This document shows, one piece after another, positions 40,245 through 50,788 of a DNA stretch of 64,000 nt. Origin of the DNA: Xestospongia bergquistia (lineage: Eukaryota; Porifera; Demospongiae; Haplosclerida; Petrosiidae); contig OZ014424.1 in the NCBI GenBank assembly GCA_963965975.1, forward strand, positions 1,798,001 to 1,862,000, given 5' to 3'. Position numbers and translations under genes: made by a program. Every line of letters begins with the position of its first letter. The first letter of the stretch is position 1. The notes under the pieces were generated by a model, which saw nothing but the letters and a program-made list of their open reading frames with translations, searched no databases and was not told where the DNA came from.

Positions 40245-42720
40245 TTAAAATTGTTTGATATAATGTCTATTAATAGTAGTAGTAATAGGAAATGTCTTTG
40301 TTGCCATAGCAACCACTGATTCTTGTATTTGGTCAACTTGTGTTGGTGGAGTGTATTCATCCTCAGTAGATCTATAATGGAAAGTGGATATAATATGAAG
40401 ATATGAAAAAATATATAGCTTTTTATGATGTAAACATTTTATTGAAGTTTAAGGAGGTTAATATATGTTGCTTTCAAATTGATACTAGGTAGGTAGCCAG
40501 TATTATTGATGTAATCTATTTAGAGGGAAATTTAGCAATTATATAACTTGGAGAATTGCCATTAACTGTTATTTGGTGGGCCAATCTATGAGTTTAGTCC
40601 TAACACATAATGTATCTATATTATGTGTACAATATTTTTGGTGAGAAATTTATTATAAAAAAACTATTGTCTTCTATTATATGTCACTGTATGCAATTGT
40701 GTAAGAAATCATTTAATTAGTTTTATTTGCTTACCTAGCAACAGTTACTAGTGTGGGTAGGTTAACATATATTATTAGCTCATTAAGGAGATGTCTTATT
40801 GCTTCAGTTAAATAAACTATCTCTTCATCCTTTGATATGTGATGAGGTAAGTCAGTCATCATACCAGCTACGTGGAGCTAAATAGAGAAAGAGGAATAAA
40901 TAAATGTTAAATGTGAAGGTATTAACTACTAAAGTTGTTATACATACTTACATCTGATGCTTCAATAATGTCTCCATTTCTTTCTTGTCCAATAATAGAC
41001 TTGATTTGTGCTTGTAGGGTACTGTGAAATAAGATATATTGCATATTGACTGAACTGTAATAATTTATATATCATTATAAGAGTAAAATGTAAGTTATAA
41101 GGTGGTTTAGAACTAGTATGTATTGTAGATCTACTTTAGTGTTTCTGACTCTTCTGTCCATAACTTGAGCAAGGATGATAGCTGAGTAACTCTAGTCTCA
41201 TTTGCTTCCTTGGCAATCTGTAATGTAATGAGACATATGGTTAGTATAGCTCATTATAGGTTGATGGTACATTTGTAGTTCAGCAAGTAAATAATATCAT
41301 TAAAGGACATCGGATTCTTTAATGTACACTGTAAAAATTAAATTGTTATTTTAACAATTACTTTGTAGTTTACATCAGTGGGTTACTATGGAATATAGAA
41401 TTTATGTGAATTGCTCATTGTGTTATTTGTTGGCAGGTAAAAGTACAACATTCTGAGAAATTACACAATGAGTAATTCACAAAAATTCTCTATAATATAG
41501 TAATCCACCAATGTAAGCTACAAAGTAATTGTTAAAATAACAATTTAATTTTTACAGTGTATTACCTGTTCTGAATCTGATGATAATGGATTTGGTAAAT
41601 TTAGCTCATATAGTTGTTTTAAATATGTAAATTGTTCCTGTAATGAAAGTACACAGTATAGTTAAAATCAGTCATGATTGTTACAATAAATAAATATATT
41701 TACCTCTGTAAACCAATTCTTAAATGGGTTGACTGTAGAGAAGAAATCCAAGTCGATATCTAGCACCCATGCTGATGAGGTTGATAAAATCTTTCGCAAA
41801 TCAAAGAACCATTCAGGAATCTCATGAGAGCTTTCAGTTAGGTGCCTATGAGATGATGCATTGCTAGTTGTTTGATGTGACAATGACGGAGAGCGTGATG
41901 GTGAAGATTGTGAGGATGATTTAATTATGTCAACTGTAAACACATAGAGAGGAATAGATTGGATATTTTCTAACTCAGTTTGAGGAAAATAGAGACCTTC
42001 ATTAAGATAGTAAGGTAGAGGAAGATTGACCCTGTAAGTTAAAAATAAATAAATATCATATTAAATAGAAGTAAGATGTAAAATAATATCTGAATAATTT
42101 TTATACAGTGTCTAGAGTCCCAGCAGAAATGCCACACTTCAATGTGAAATTAATAGTATACCCTAGACTCTAAATCTTGCAATCTAAATGTATAAATTTC
42201 CATTAAAGAATAGCTTTTTCTGCAGGTCACTAGCGACAATGAATATTAGTTAATGTTGATTAAATAAATAGACAGACATGACTCCATATAATTCAACAAT
42301 ATAATAAACAATTATATTTTGTGTAGTAGTTATTAATATTAATACGGCAAGAAGCATTCCAATCATTGACCTTATCATTCCATTTTCACGATGTCTACCC
42401 ACTGTCAGTTGATAACAACCATCTGTCATCTGCATAGACCATGGTGGCTTCAACCAAACTATAGAGTTAAAATGACCAGCATACACAGCTGGCAATATCC
42501 AGTCAGAAATGCTTATGGTTTCATATAACGTCTCCTTTTCATAGACCAAATCAGCTGGTAAATCAGGAGAGAGGAGATCAGGATGAGCATCCAAATGAAG
42601 AAGACATATTCCAGTATATGGTAACTTTTTACTGCCTATGGCTCTGTATATATGTTCTAGAGCTTCGTTATGATCCTCTACAATATGAATAGGAAGTGAC
42701 TTAGTGGATGCAGAGGCCAT
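40245..42720 (-). CDS. C5orf22: C5orf22/UPF0489 family protein, seven exons
   Basis: Minus-strand exons: 42720-42371, 42031-41704, 41637-41566, 41217-41135, 41021-40952, 40877-40735 and 40371-40245. All have GT-AG borders, and together they give exactly 391 codons including TAA. The protein begins MASASTKSLPIHIVEDHNEA. It contains LLHLDAHPDLL (an arginase-like D-A-H-x-D arrangement), YAGHFNSIVWLKPPW, AWVLDIDLDFFS with NPFKNWFTE, then LPHHISKDEEI and PTLVTVARS near the end. The order and spacing match the vertebrate protein (about 440 residues), with a shorter serine-rich linker. Function is not established; a metal-binding hydrolase fold is only suggested by the motifs. Intron 3 contains a MITE. 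The start is 187 bp from a divergent fucosyltransferase gene. Confidence 0.9.
41327..41559. mobile_element. 233-bp foldback MITE in an intron
   Basis: The ends are perfect inverted repeats for about 42 bp (CACTGTAAAAATTAAATTGT... and its complement ending CAGTG). The inner parts also pair imperfectly (ATTGCTCATTGTG with CACAATGAGTAAT), so the whole element is one hairpin. It is flanked by TA on both sides (41325-41326 and 41560-41561), the target duplication of Tc1/mariner-type elements. There is no ORF. It lies in intron 3 of the C5orf22 homologue, close to the donor of exon 3. Confidence 0.85.
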
Positions 42721-42907
42721 ATTGTGATAATAGGGACCACCCACGTGTAGGTCCCTCCCCCTTTAATGGCTGTCTGGGAGAGGTGTTTGGGCACCACTTG
42801 CTCTTCAGGTTGTTTCTCCATCGTTACCTGAGGATTTGGGAGGAACTACAATTTACTTTGAAGTCACTTTTTCTGGGAGCCAAATTCCACTAATTAATTG
42901 TAAGAAA
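42721..42907. promoter_or_regulatory. Divergent promoter between C5orf22-like and fucosyltransferase genes
   Basis: 187 bp separate the two start codons. GGGACC...CACGTG...GGTCCC forms a near-palindrome at about 42732-42755, with the E-box CACGTG in its centre, followed by CCCTCCCCCTTT. The stretch is GC-richer than its surroundings. A shared promoter is inferred from spacing and composition. ATG codons at 42744 (minus) and 42836 (plus) would extend either protein into this region but are less likely. Confidence 0.5.
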
Positions 42908-44056
42908 ATGTCTTGGTCTAAAATTTATCGGTGGTTCTTTTATTCAATGCTAATTTTTGGGACAGCCACACTGACATTTCAAGCAAACTATTTATTAGAA
43001 GCTTTCAATACTAAGAAAAACACATCACAACTGACACCTGCTGTGTCTTCAAATCAATTTGAAAAAATAATTTTATTTTGGACACTGTATCGTAATTTAT
43101 CGTGGATAACATACATGAATATAAATGGTTCTATAAAATGTGGGCAACAGAAATACAAATGTTTTGTTAGTAATGACAAACAACTCTTCTCCAAGAGTAG
43201 TGCTGTTGTTTTTCATGGCATAGCTAAACGTTTCTTTTATGATTTAGACCTTGCACGTTCTCTGACCAGACCACCAGGACAACGATGGATTTTCTTTAAC
43301 ATTGAACCTCCATCAAAACATGAAAAATACATTCAAAAACTTAAACAGAAGACAAACTCTGTATTTAACTGGACTATGACTTATAAGCTTAGTTCAGACA
43401 TTAGATTTGGATATGGTGAAGTTTTTCCTGGAAAGTTTCAAGGAGGATATGATCCAAACAAAAATTACCTCCAAGGTAAAAAAAAAACAGCAGTGGCTTT
43501 TATTAGCAATTGTGCAGTCGATCGACTACTTTTAATAAAGAAGCTACAAAAGTATATTGATGTTGATATCTATGGTAGATGTGGTAAAATGACTTGTGGG
43601 CAACATTGTGTTTCTTTATTGTCTCAGTATAAATTCTACCTTGCCTTTGAAAGTAGACTTTGTCAAGACTACATAACAGAGAAAACATATCACAATGCCT
43701 TTTGGAATGGAATAGTACCTGTGATCATATCAGGAGCAGACTTGTCAAATCTTACAGTAGTCCCTCCAAACTCATTCATCAACGGCCGCAGTTTTAAGAG
43801 AGCAAAACTTTTAGCTGATCATTTGATGCATATTGGAAGTGATCCTCAACTTTATAACAAGTTCTTTAAATGGAAAGACCACTGGTTTGTATCTCGTATA
43901 CATGAATATGGTTCTGATCATGAGAAGTCATTATCAATTCCATGTCGCGTTTGTGAAAAATTATATGAACAGAATCATCATGAGCAGACATATCATGATC
44001 TTGCACAATGGTATAGCAATAAACAAAACTGCAAGTTGTACCCTCATTTCATATGA
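42908..44056 (+). CDS. Alpha-1,3-fucosyltransferase (GT10), type II Golgi enzyme
   Basis: Single exon, 382 residues from ATG 42908. A 5' extension to 42836 is possible, but MSWSKIYRWFFYSMLIFG gives the expected short cytoplasmic tail plus signal anchor. GT10 marks are present: IFFNIEPPSKHEKY (about 130), NWTMTYKLSSDI, KKTAVAFISNCAVDRLLLIK, VDIYGRCG, and the family signature FYLAFESRLCQDYITEKTYH (from about 242), followed by NAFWNGIVPV and NSFINGRSF. These enzymes transfer fucose from GDP-fucose to N-acetylglucosamine in glycans in the Golgi lumen. Length is in the family range. A second copy with an altered N-terminus lies at 61468. The gene faces the TRPA-like gene ending at 44841. Confidence 0.92.
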   Translation: MSWSKIYRWFFYSMLIFGTATLTFQANYLLEAFNTKKNTSQLTPAVSSNQFEKIILFWTLYRNLSWITYMNINGSIKCGQQKYKCFVSNDKQLFSKSSAVVFHGIAKRFFYDLDLARSLTRPPGQRWIFFNIEPPSKHEKYIQKLKQKTNSVFNWTMTYKLSSDIRFGYGEVFPGKFQGGYDPNKNYLQGKKKTAVAFISNCAVDRLLLIKKLQKYIDVDIYGRCGKMTCGQHCVSLLSQYKFYLAFESRLCQDYITEKTYHNAFWNGIVPVIISGADLSNLTVVPPNSFINGRSFKRAKLLADHLMHIGSDPQLYNKFFKWKDHWFVSRIHEYGSDHEKSLSIPCRVCEKLYEQNHHEQTYHDLAQWYSNKQNCKLYPHFI

Positions 44057-44840
44057 ATGTGGAATGAAACTTTGGTTAACAAACTTATGAAGTATATAAT
44101 TTCCAAGAATCACTAAATACTTTTATATACTAGAACTGAATGATACTGATCTGTATGTCGATTCGTCATGCTACTGTTGTTAGTTGGTAACTAGAAGTAT
44201 TATAAATTTAGTCCAAGGTATACAAATATTTTTGTCATTTTCAGTTTCTTGTTTACTATATATTATAAAATAGTTTCATTATAAATTAATGTTTGTCTAC
44301 ACAAGAGAGAACTATACCATCTAATTTGATAATGTACATCAATATTATTAATAATAAGGTAAGTTCTATATGTCATTGGATATTGTTAACAGTTCTTGTT
44401 TAGGCCATATACCAATATCTTACATGTAATTGTCAATGACTGTTTATGCTTACTACTACTATAGCAATATTTCAACCTATAAGCCAGTTATATCTCCATT
44501 AATAGAAGCCATTATAAAGTTAAATATAACTACATAATCAGATCTACTGTTCTCTTAAATAGCTAGAGAGCAAATAAGTGGCAGGTCACTAGAATGTTTT
44601 GTCATGGAAAGCCACGACACTACTTAAATTTTGGTTAACAGTTACATACAAAACTAAAAATTCTTGGATCTTCAAATAAATATGAAATCTATCATGTGAC
44701 AAGTGTCATATTTTAATCATGTATATATAGTCTTGTATTAAAGTTACATAGTAGTATTATTATTATTATAGACAAAAAGCATCAAGATGATCACAATAAA
44801 TTATTAGTTGAAATATGCACTGTAACACTTCAAATTCAGT
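44057..44840. other. Convergent intergenic spacer, FUT to TRPA
   Basis: Non-coding. It is nearly identical to 62569-63346, which shows that the gene pair was duplicated with its spacer. The last 280 bp (from AATGTTTTGTCATGGAAAGC) also recur after the TRPA copies at 50789 and 56209, so they form part of the TRPA 3' flank. Includes an ATTATTATTATTATA run near 44755. Confidence 0.7.
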
Positions 44841-47800
44841 TTACGAAACAATTGACAGTTCAATATCATCTCCTTTCTGTCGTACAATAGTTTCAAGTAA
44901 ATCCTTCAACTCATCATGGTGCTGTTTCTGCAAAGAATGCATGATCGCTATTTCGTTTTGAAGACAATGAATTTTTGTTTCTTGATTTTCTAATATCTTA
45001 TAAAGATCAGGTGCTGATTCATCTCTATCTTTCAAAGCCCTCCAGAAAACCTTCCAACGTTTTCTCACTGGAGAGACATGCTTGTTTGGATGATGTTCAT
45101 GAAATCGCTTATTGAAGCGATCTAGGATGCAGTTTGGTAACCAAGCCTCCATTTTAGTGAAGATCCTTACTTCATCTGAACGTTGCTTCAAGAGAGCATT
45201 TCTTTTGATGCTGTCAATGTCTCCAACAGCTAGACCTATAAGTAGATTCATAACCACTACAGCTAGCAATGCTCCTGCAAACAACACAAGCATATATGTT
45301 AGGAGAGGATATTGCAATGCCACCCTCTCTGATCGAAGTACATAAGTCTCATAATTTATTTCTCCAAGTAAATAAGAAAATATGATAAAAATGGAATCAC
45401 CAAGATTTGTAAATGGAGAAAAGTCACCAGCAAGAATAAATAGAGAGAAAGCAAAAGCTATTACAAATAGAATGCAGACAAATGACACTTTTATCAATGT
45501 ACTTAACACCTCCGATAACATGGATACGTATACTCCAAAAACATCAAAGGGCTTTATATACAGAACTAGAGTGACCCAAGAAAAAAATATTGCAATAGCG
45601 CCAGCTTCCCAATAGACAAAGCTGAACCCATGTTGAATGAACTTCCAAGGAATCAGAAAGGCATAGGTTGAACTATGAGCTAATGCAAGGATCCACATTA
45701 GCTCATGTTTGGTTATATTAAGAACTTCAAGTCGTATTGAGAATAGGTTGCAAAACCAAATGATTGTATTGATCAAGCAGAAAAAAAGGGTGAAGAAACG
45801 AAGCACTGTTGAAGCATCAGAGATCTCTGTGATTGTGGTATTCGAAGATCCCTCATTAACCTCAAATGTCACTGCATATGTGATATTCAAACGAGGTGGG
45901 GGTGTAACTATAATGAATGAAGACAAAAACAGAACTTGAAGAAAGAACAGAAGTAATTGGGTTCCATAAACAATTCTACCATACCCTCTCCATTTCATCT
46001 TCAAATATTGGATCACGACGTTGTGATTGAGAAGTGTTACACGATTGAAATGGAGCATTTCCTTTAAAGCCACCATACCTTTGTTTCTTTTACCAGTAAT
46101 CACTGATAACTCTTCTTGTGACTGTCCTTTATATTTGATTGTCACAAAAGATGAAAAATCCTCATCTTTGTGGTGGTTAGATAAAAGAACAGTTTTCTCA
46201 TTTGCTTCTCCAAGTTCTTCATCGTTTTGAGAACTGTCTTCGGAAACTAAACGGAGGTATTTGAAATCATAGGTTTCATAATAGCTTTTGTGTTCCTTTG
46301 CATATGGACATTTTTCATGACATCGATCCACCACAGCTTTTGCAATATCTGGCATGGTCTGCACGAGTTGTATAAAAATGGGAGGTTTGTCATTACGCTC
46401 TGGAATGTCGAGACATTCTTGCCATCTATCATGTTTAACAACGACTAACGCAGACACAGTATCACTCTTCTCAAGAATTATATCCATAAAAGTTTCCCTA
46501 TCATTGTTGGTTGTTATGGGAATATTGAGGTCAAGACAAAGTTTGAGAACACTTGAATTGCCACTACATACTGCATGATGCAAAGCACTGTAGCCTCTGT
46601 CATCAGTCCAATCTCTTTGGAATGGATGTACTTCAAATAATACTTTGGCGCAATCTGTCTGACCCATACGAACAGCTGCAAGGAATGGTGTAAACCCATT
46701 ATAAGACTTGTGCATCATAGCACCTCGACCGAGAAGAAGTTCCACACATCTAAGGTGACCATATCTGGCAGCTTCATGAAGAGGAGTGACTCCAGAAGTA
46801 TCTGTTTCATTCAACATGTTTGATGCCACTGGAGTGCTGAGCAGTGCATTCAAGGCCTTCCAATTTCCACTTCTAGAGGCTAGATGAAGATAGTTCGATC
46901 CTTTGTCATTTTTAATATTTAAGAGGCGACTTTGTATTGCTGATACAAGAACCATCACAAACTCCCCTTGTACATTGCATAGTGCATAGTGGAGAGGTGT
47001 GTTACAAGTGCTGTCTTGTTGACATAACAGTTCAAGAAAGCAAGGCAATTGAAGGAGGTAATGCAAAATTGCTTTTCTTTTATGAAGGATGGCATAATGC
47101 ATGACATTTTTCTGTGTGCTATCACAGATATAGACAGTACTCTGATCAGCCTTAACCAACTCTTGGACTACTTCTAAGCTGCCATATATTATACCAGAAT
47201 GTAATGCTGTATGACCTTCACTGTCAATGTGATTAGGATTAGCACCATTGTGAATAAGATAGCTGATAATATGCCCTCCGTGAGTTGAACAAGCTCCCCA
47301 GTGTAATGGAGTCTTACCTCCAGCAGCAGGAACATGAATGATCTCACTGCCACAAATCTCAACCATTGCTTGCACAATGTCAATATGACCTTGATAGCAT
47401 GCCAAATGAATTGGAGGAATTTGGTCACCATTCTTGATGACAGGACTAGCACCATGTTTAAGAAGGACCTTCACTATATTGACATGACCTGCATCAATAG
47501 CAGTGTGTATGGGCGTGCTATTTTCTTTATCAAGAAACTGCAAAATTGCTTCTATTGGGTAACCATGACCAGTGGCAGAGGAAATCATATAGTCTAATAC
47601 TCTGGCTGATCCAGAAAATGCAGCAAAATGTAATGGAGTACGTTTATCAGCATCCATAGCACACAAACGAAATGTTTTCTTTTCCTTCCATTCCTGCACA
47701 ACTAATGAGCAATTATTAAAAGCATCAACAATATCAACATGGTCGTGTTCGGCTGCTATGTGAAGTGGTGTGCGTTTACGATATCCTTCAACAATAAGAT

Positions 47801-48314
47801 TTATAGTGGTGTGCTGAAGGAATGCCTGTACTAAAGTAATGTTGCCTGTACGAACTGCAATATGCAGTGGTGCATCTTCATTCTTGTTAAGAATGGTATC
47901 ACTGGCTTTGCGATTTAACAGTAAATGAATAGAGTCAATGTGACCATTGAAAGTGGCAGTATGCAGAGCTGTATTGCCATTGTCATCAACAGCATCAATG
48001 GCTATGCCACTATCAATGAGATAATTCATTGTGTCAAGCTGATTATTAGCAGTAGCTGCATGAAGAAGTGTCAGCCCTTGACTATCTCTTAGTTTTAAGG
48101 AGACATTGAAAGATTCAATGCGTGTTTGAAGAACACTGAGATCTCCATCTGATGCCAGCTCATGTGGTGACCAATTGCTTACTTCTTCAGCTAGTTCATT
48201 AAGTTCAAAGCTTGTGTTCTTTTTTCTGTTTCTTTTTCTTCTTCTTTTGTTTGATTGCGTTTTTATTGTTAGCACTGTCTGTCCAGCAGTTTGGAAGTTG
48301 AGTTTGGCTGCCAT
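44841..48314 (-). CDS. TRPA: TRPA-type ankyrin cation channel, copy 1
   Basis: Single exon, 1157 residues. The basic N-terminus (KTQSNKRRRKRNRKKN) is followed by about 16 ankyrin repeats over residues 78-620 (such as GNTALHTATFNGHIDSIHLL and GVTPLHEAARYGHLRCVELL). The pre-S1 linker RWQECLDIPE ... YYETYDFKYL aligns with TRPA1. Six membrane segments lie at about 780-1030. The pore is FSYLLGEINYETYV, and the S6/TRP-like region is MNLLIGLAVGDIDSIKR. The last 50 residues form a coiled coil (LENQETKIHCLQNEIA). Length and order fit TRPA channels, plasma-membrane Ca-permeable sensors of noxious or thermal stimuli. E replaces the D of the human GDIN pore motif. By my alignment from memory, the reactive cysteine 621 position is P and 641 is C (VVDRC). 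The stimulus is unknown. A 103-bp repeat array starts 460 bp upstream. Confidence 0.93.
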   Translation of the reverse strand: MAAKLNFQTAGQTVLTIKTQSNKRRRKRNRKKNTSFELNELAEEVSNWSPHELASDGDLSVLQTRIESFNVSLKLRDSQGLTLLHAATANNQLDTMNYLIDSGIAIDAVDDNGNTALHTATFNGHIDSIHLLLNRKASDTILNKNEDAPLHIAVRTGNITLVQAFLQHTTINLIVEGYRKRTPLHIAAEHDHVDIVDAFNNCSLVVQEWKEKKTFRLCAMDADKRTPLHFAAFSGSARVLDYMISSATGHGYPIEAILQFLDKENSTPIHTAIDAGHVNIVKVLLKHGASPVIKNGDQIPPIHLACYQGHIDIVQAMVEICGSEIIHVPAAGGKTPLHWGACSTHGGHIISYLIHNGANPNHIDSEGHTALHSGIIYGSLEVVQELVKADQSTVYICDSTQKNVMHYAILHKRKAILHYLLQLPCFLELLCQQDSTCNTPLHYALCNVQGEFVMVLVSAIQSRLLNIKNDKGSNYLHLASRSGNWKALNALLSTPVASNMLNETDTSGVTPLHEAARYGHLRCVELLLGRGAMMHKSYNGFTPFLAAVRMGQTDCAKVLFEVHPFQRDWTDDRGYSALHHAVCSGNSSVLKLCLDLNIPITTNNDRETFMDIILEKSDTVSALVVVKHDRWQECLDIPERNDKPPIFIQLVQTMPDIAKAVVDRCHEKCPYAKEHKSYYETYDFKYLRLVSEDSSQNDEELGEANEKTVLLSNHHKDEDFSSFVTIKYKGQSQEELSVITGKRNKGMVALKEMLHFNRVTLLNHNVVIQYLKMKWRGYGRIVYGTQLLLFFLQVLFLSSFIIVTPPPRLNITYAVTFEVNEGSSNTTITEISDASTVLRFFTLFFCLINTIIWFCNLFSIRLEVLNITKHELMWILALAHSSTYAFLIPWKFIQHGFSFVYWEAGAIAIFFSWVTLVLYIKPFDVFGVYVSMLSEVLSTLIKVSFVCILFVIAFAFSLFILAGDFSPFTNLGDSIFIIFSYLLGEINYETYVLRSERVALQYPLLTYMLVLFAGALLAVVVMNLLIGLAVGDIDSIKRNALLKQRSDEVRIFTKMEAWLPNCILDRFNKRFHEHHPNKHVSPVRKRWKVFWRALKDRDESAPDLYKILENQETKIHCLQNEIAIMHSLQKQHHDELKDLLETIVRQKGDDIELSIVS

Positions 48315-48773
48315 TGTCAGTCAATCTAAATAGAAAAAAGCAAAGAATTGGTTTATAAATATTGGTTGCAAGTCAGCTTTCCCAATTCATGTATGTCACT
48401 ATGAAAGTAATGCAATTAGAGTATTAGCACCACATAAAATATTGTAATATTGATTGAGAATCTGTTGAGAGAGAGAGAGTAAATATCATCTCTCTAGTTT
48501 TGTTTTAGTTTAATTTTTTATAATTTTAATTAATTATAGTTAGTTTTTGTGCCAGTGGAAAAATTTTCCTTGTTTTCTCGGATTTCAGTTAACTTTAGTT
48601 ATATATAATTGAGAAAGTTGAATTTAATACATTTATTATCAGACTAATGGCATTGTTTGTTTCAACTGGTGTTGATGAGGCAGGTATAATGAGAATATCG
48701 TTACCCACATGTAAAGTTGTATATAACATTTAATTTCTACACAAAAACCTAATCAGGTAGTTATCATATATTG
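48315..48773. promoter_or_regulatory. Conserved TRPA upstream region
   Basis: About 460 bp between the minus-strand start codon and the 103-bp array, repeated almost unchanged before the copies at 54262 and 59682. Contains a GAGAGAGAGA tract and an AT-rich TTTTATAATTTTAATTAATT segment. Probable core promoter by position; no element is proven. Confidence 0.45.
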
Positions 48774-50480
48774 TCTTTCTCCTCTACCCTATTATACACC
48801 CAAGGTGAAAGGTATACATGTGGTCTTACTGCTCATTTGTATAACAGTAATAGCACTATCATTATCAGCTGTATTGTCTTCCTCTTCTACCTTATTATAC
48901 ACCCAAGATGAAAGGTATACATGTGGTCTTACTGCTCACGTGTATAACAGTAATAGTTCTATCATTATCGGCTATATTGTCTTCCTCTTCTACCCTATTA
49001 TCCACCCAAGGTGAAAGGTATACACGTGGTCTTACTGCTAACTTGTATAACAGTAATAGTGCTATCATTATCGGCTGTATTGTCTTCCTCTTCTACCCTA
49101 TTATCCACCCAAGGTGAAAGGTATACATGTGGTCTTACTGCTAACTTGTATAACAGTAATAGTGCTATCATAATCAGCTGTATTGTCTTCCTCTTCTACC
49201 CTATTATCCACCCAAGATGAAAGGTATACATGTGGTCTTACTGCTAACTTGTATAACAGTAATAGTGCTATCATTATCGGCTGTATTGTCTTCCTCTTCT
49301 ACCCTATTATCCACCCAAGGTGAAAGGTATACATGTGGTCTTACTGCTAACTTGTATAACAGTAATAGTGCTATCATAATCAGCTGTATTGTCTTCCTCT
49401 TCTACCCTATTATACACCCAAAGTGAAAGGTATACATGTGGTCTTACTGCTAACTTGTATAACAGTAATAGTGCTATCATTATCAGCTGTATTGTCTTCC
49501 TCTTCTACCCTATTATACACCCAAGATGAAAGGTATACATGTGGTCATACTGCTCACTTGTATAACAGTAATAGTGCTATCATTATCGGCTGTATTGTCT
49601 TCCTCTTCTACCCTATTATACACCCAAGGTGAAAGGTATACATGTGGTCTTACTGCTCATTTGTATAACAGTAATAGCACTATCATTATCAGCTGTATTG
49701 TCTTCCTCTTCTACCTTATTATACACCCAAGATGAAAGGTATACATGTGGTCATACTGCTCACTTGTATAACAGTAATAGTGCTATCATTATCGGCTGTA
49801 TTGTCTTCCTCTTCTACCCTATTATACACCCAAGGTGAAAGGTATACATGTGGTCTTACTGCTCATTTGTATAACAGTAATAGCACTATCATTATCAGCT
49901 GTATTGTCTTCCTCTTCTACCTTATTATACACCCAAGATGAAAGGTATACATGTGGTCTTACTGCTCACGTGTATAACAGTAATAGTGCTATCATTATCG
50001 GCTATATTGTCTTCCTCTTCTACCCTATTATCCACCCAAGGTGAAAGGTATACACGTGGTCTTATTGCTAACTTGTATAACAGTAATAGTGCTATCATTA
50101 TCGGCTGTATTGTCTTCCTCTTCTACCCTATTATCCACCCAAGGTGAAAGGTATACATGTGGTCTTACTGCTAACTTGTATAACAGTAATAGTGCTATCA
50201 TTATCAGCTGTATTGTCTTCCTCTTCTACCCTATTATACACCCAAGGTGAAAGGTATACATGTGGTCTTACTGCTAACTTGTATAACAGTAATAGTGCTA
50301 TCATAATCAGCTGTATTGTCTTCCTCTTCTACCCTATTATACACCCAAGGTGAAAGGTATACATGTGGTCATACTGCTCACTTGTATAGACATAATAGCA
50401 CTATCACTATCAGGTATATTGTCTTCCTCTTCTACCCTATCATACACCCTATTATACACTCAAGGTGAAAAGAATACATG
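48774..50480. repeat. 103-bp tandem array 1, about 16 units
   Basis: Units read CACCCAAGGTGAAAGGTATA, CATGTGGTCTTACTGCTCAC, TTGTATAACAGTAATAGTGC, TATCATTATCGGCTGTATTG, then TCTTCCTCTTCTACCCTATT ATA. The period is exactly 103 bp for 15 steps, with an 11-bp insertion before the last, decayed unit. As 103 is not a multiple of three, each unit is read in successive frames, giving a ladder of overlapping 69-residue ORFs. These are a by-product. Units 48805-49117 and 49835-50147 match each other better than their neighbours. The array lies upstream of TRPA copy 1 and downstream of copy 2. Confidence 0.95.
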
Positions 50481-50788
50481 TGTTCTTACTGCTCACTAAT
50501 GCATGCTTACATATGGTTGCATTGAATAGTGCCATCTTTAGTTAGAATGTTTGTCATGGAAGCCACAACACTACTTAAATTTTGGTTACCAGTTACATAC
50601 ATAACTAAAAATTCTTGGATCTTCAAATAAGTATGAAATCCATTATGTGCCAAGTGTCATATTGCAATCATGTATATATAGTCTTGTATTAAAGTTACAT
50701 AGTATTATTATTATTATAAACAAAAAGCATCAAGATGATCACAATAAATTATTAGTTGAAATATGCACTGTTACACTTCAAATTCAGT
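50481..50788. other. TRPA copy 2 3' flank
   Basis: Non-coding and shared with 44560-44840, 55930-56208 and 63090-63346. No other element seen. Confidence 0.6.

Noticed and set aside
40124-40360. 78-residue minus-strand ORF at the end of the C5orf22 homologue
   Set aside because: It overlaps the last exon in a different frame. The in-frame reading VARSTEDEYTPP...QVDQIQE matches the family.
42110-42180. Possible small inverted repeat in intron 1 of the C5orf22 homologue (CTAGAGTC and CTAGACTC)
   Set aside because: The arms are too short and imperfect, with no target duplication.
45112-47597. Many + strand ORFs of 60-90 residues opposite the TRPA genes (repeated in all copies)
   Set aside because: Antisense shadows of a conserved long reading frame; they recur only because the gene recurs.
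48805-50353. Row of 69-residue ORFs with signal-peptide-like N-termini on the + strand (also at 54754-55684 and 60085-60382)
   Set aside because: They arise from the 103-bp repeat read in rotating frames, overlap one another by half, and belong to no family that I know. Not annotated as genes.
48774-50480. CRISPR-like repeat array
   Set aside because: Units are contiguous without unique spacers, and the window is eukaryotic.
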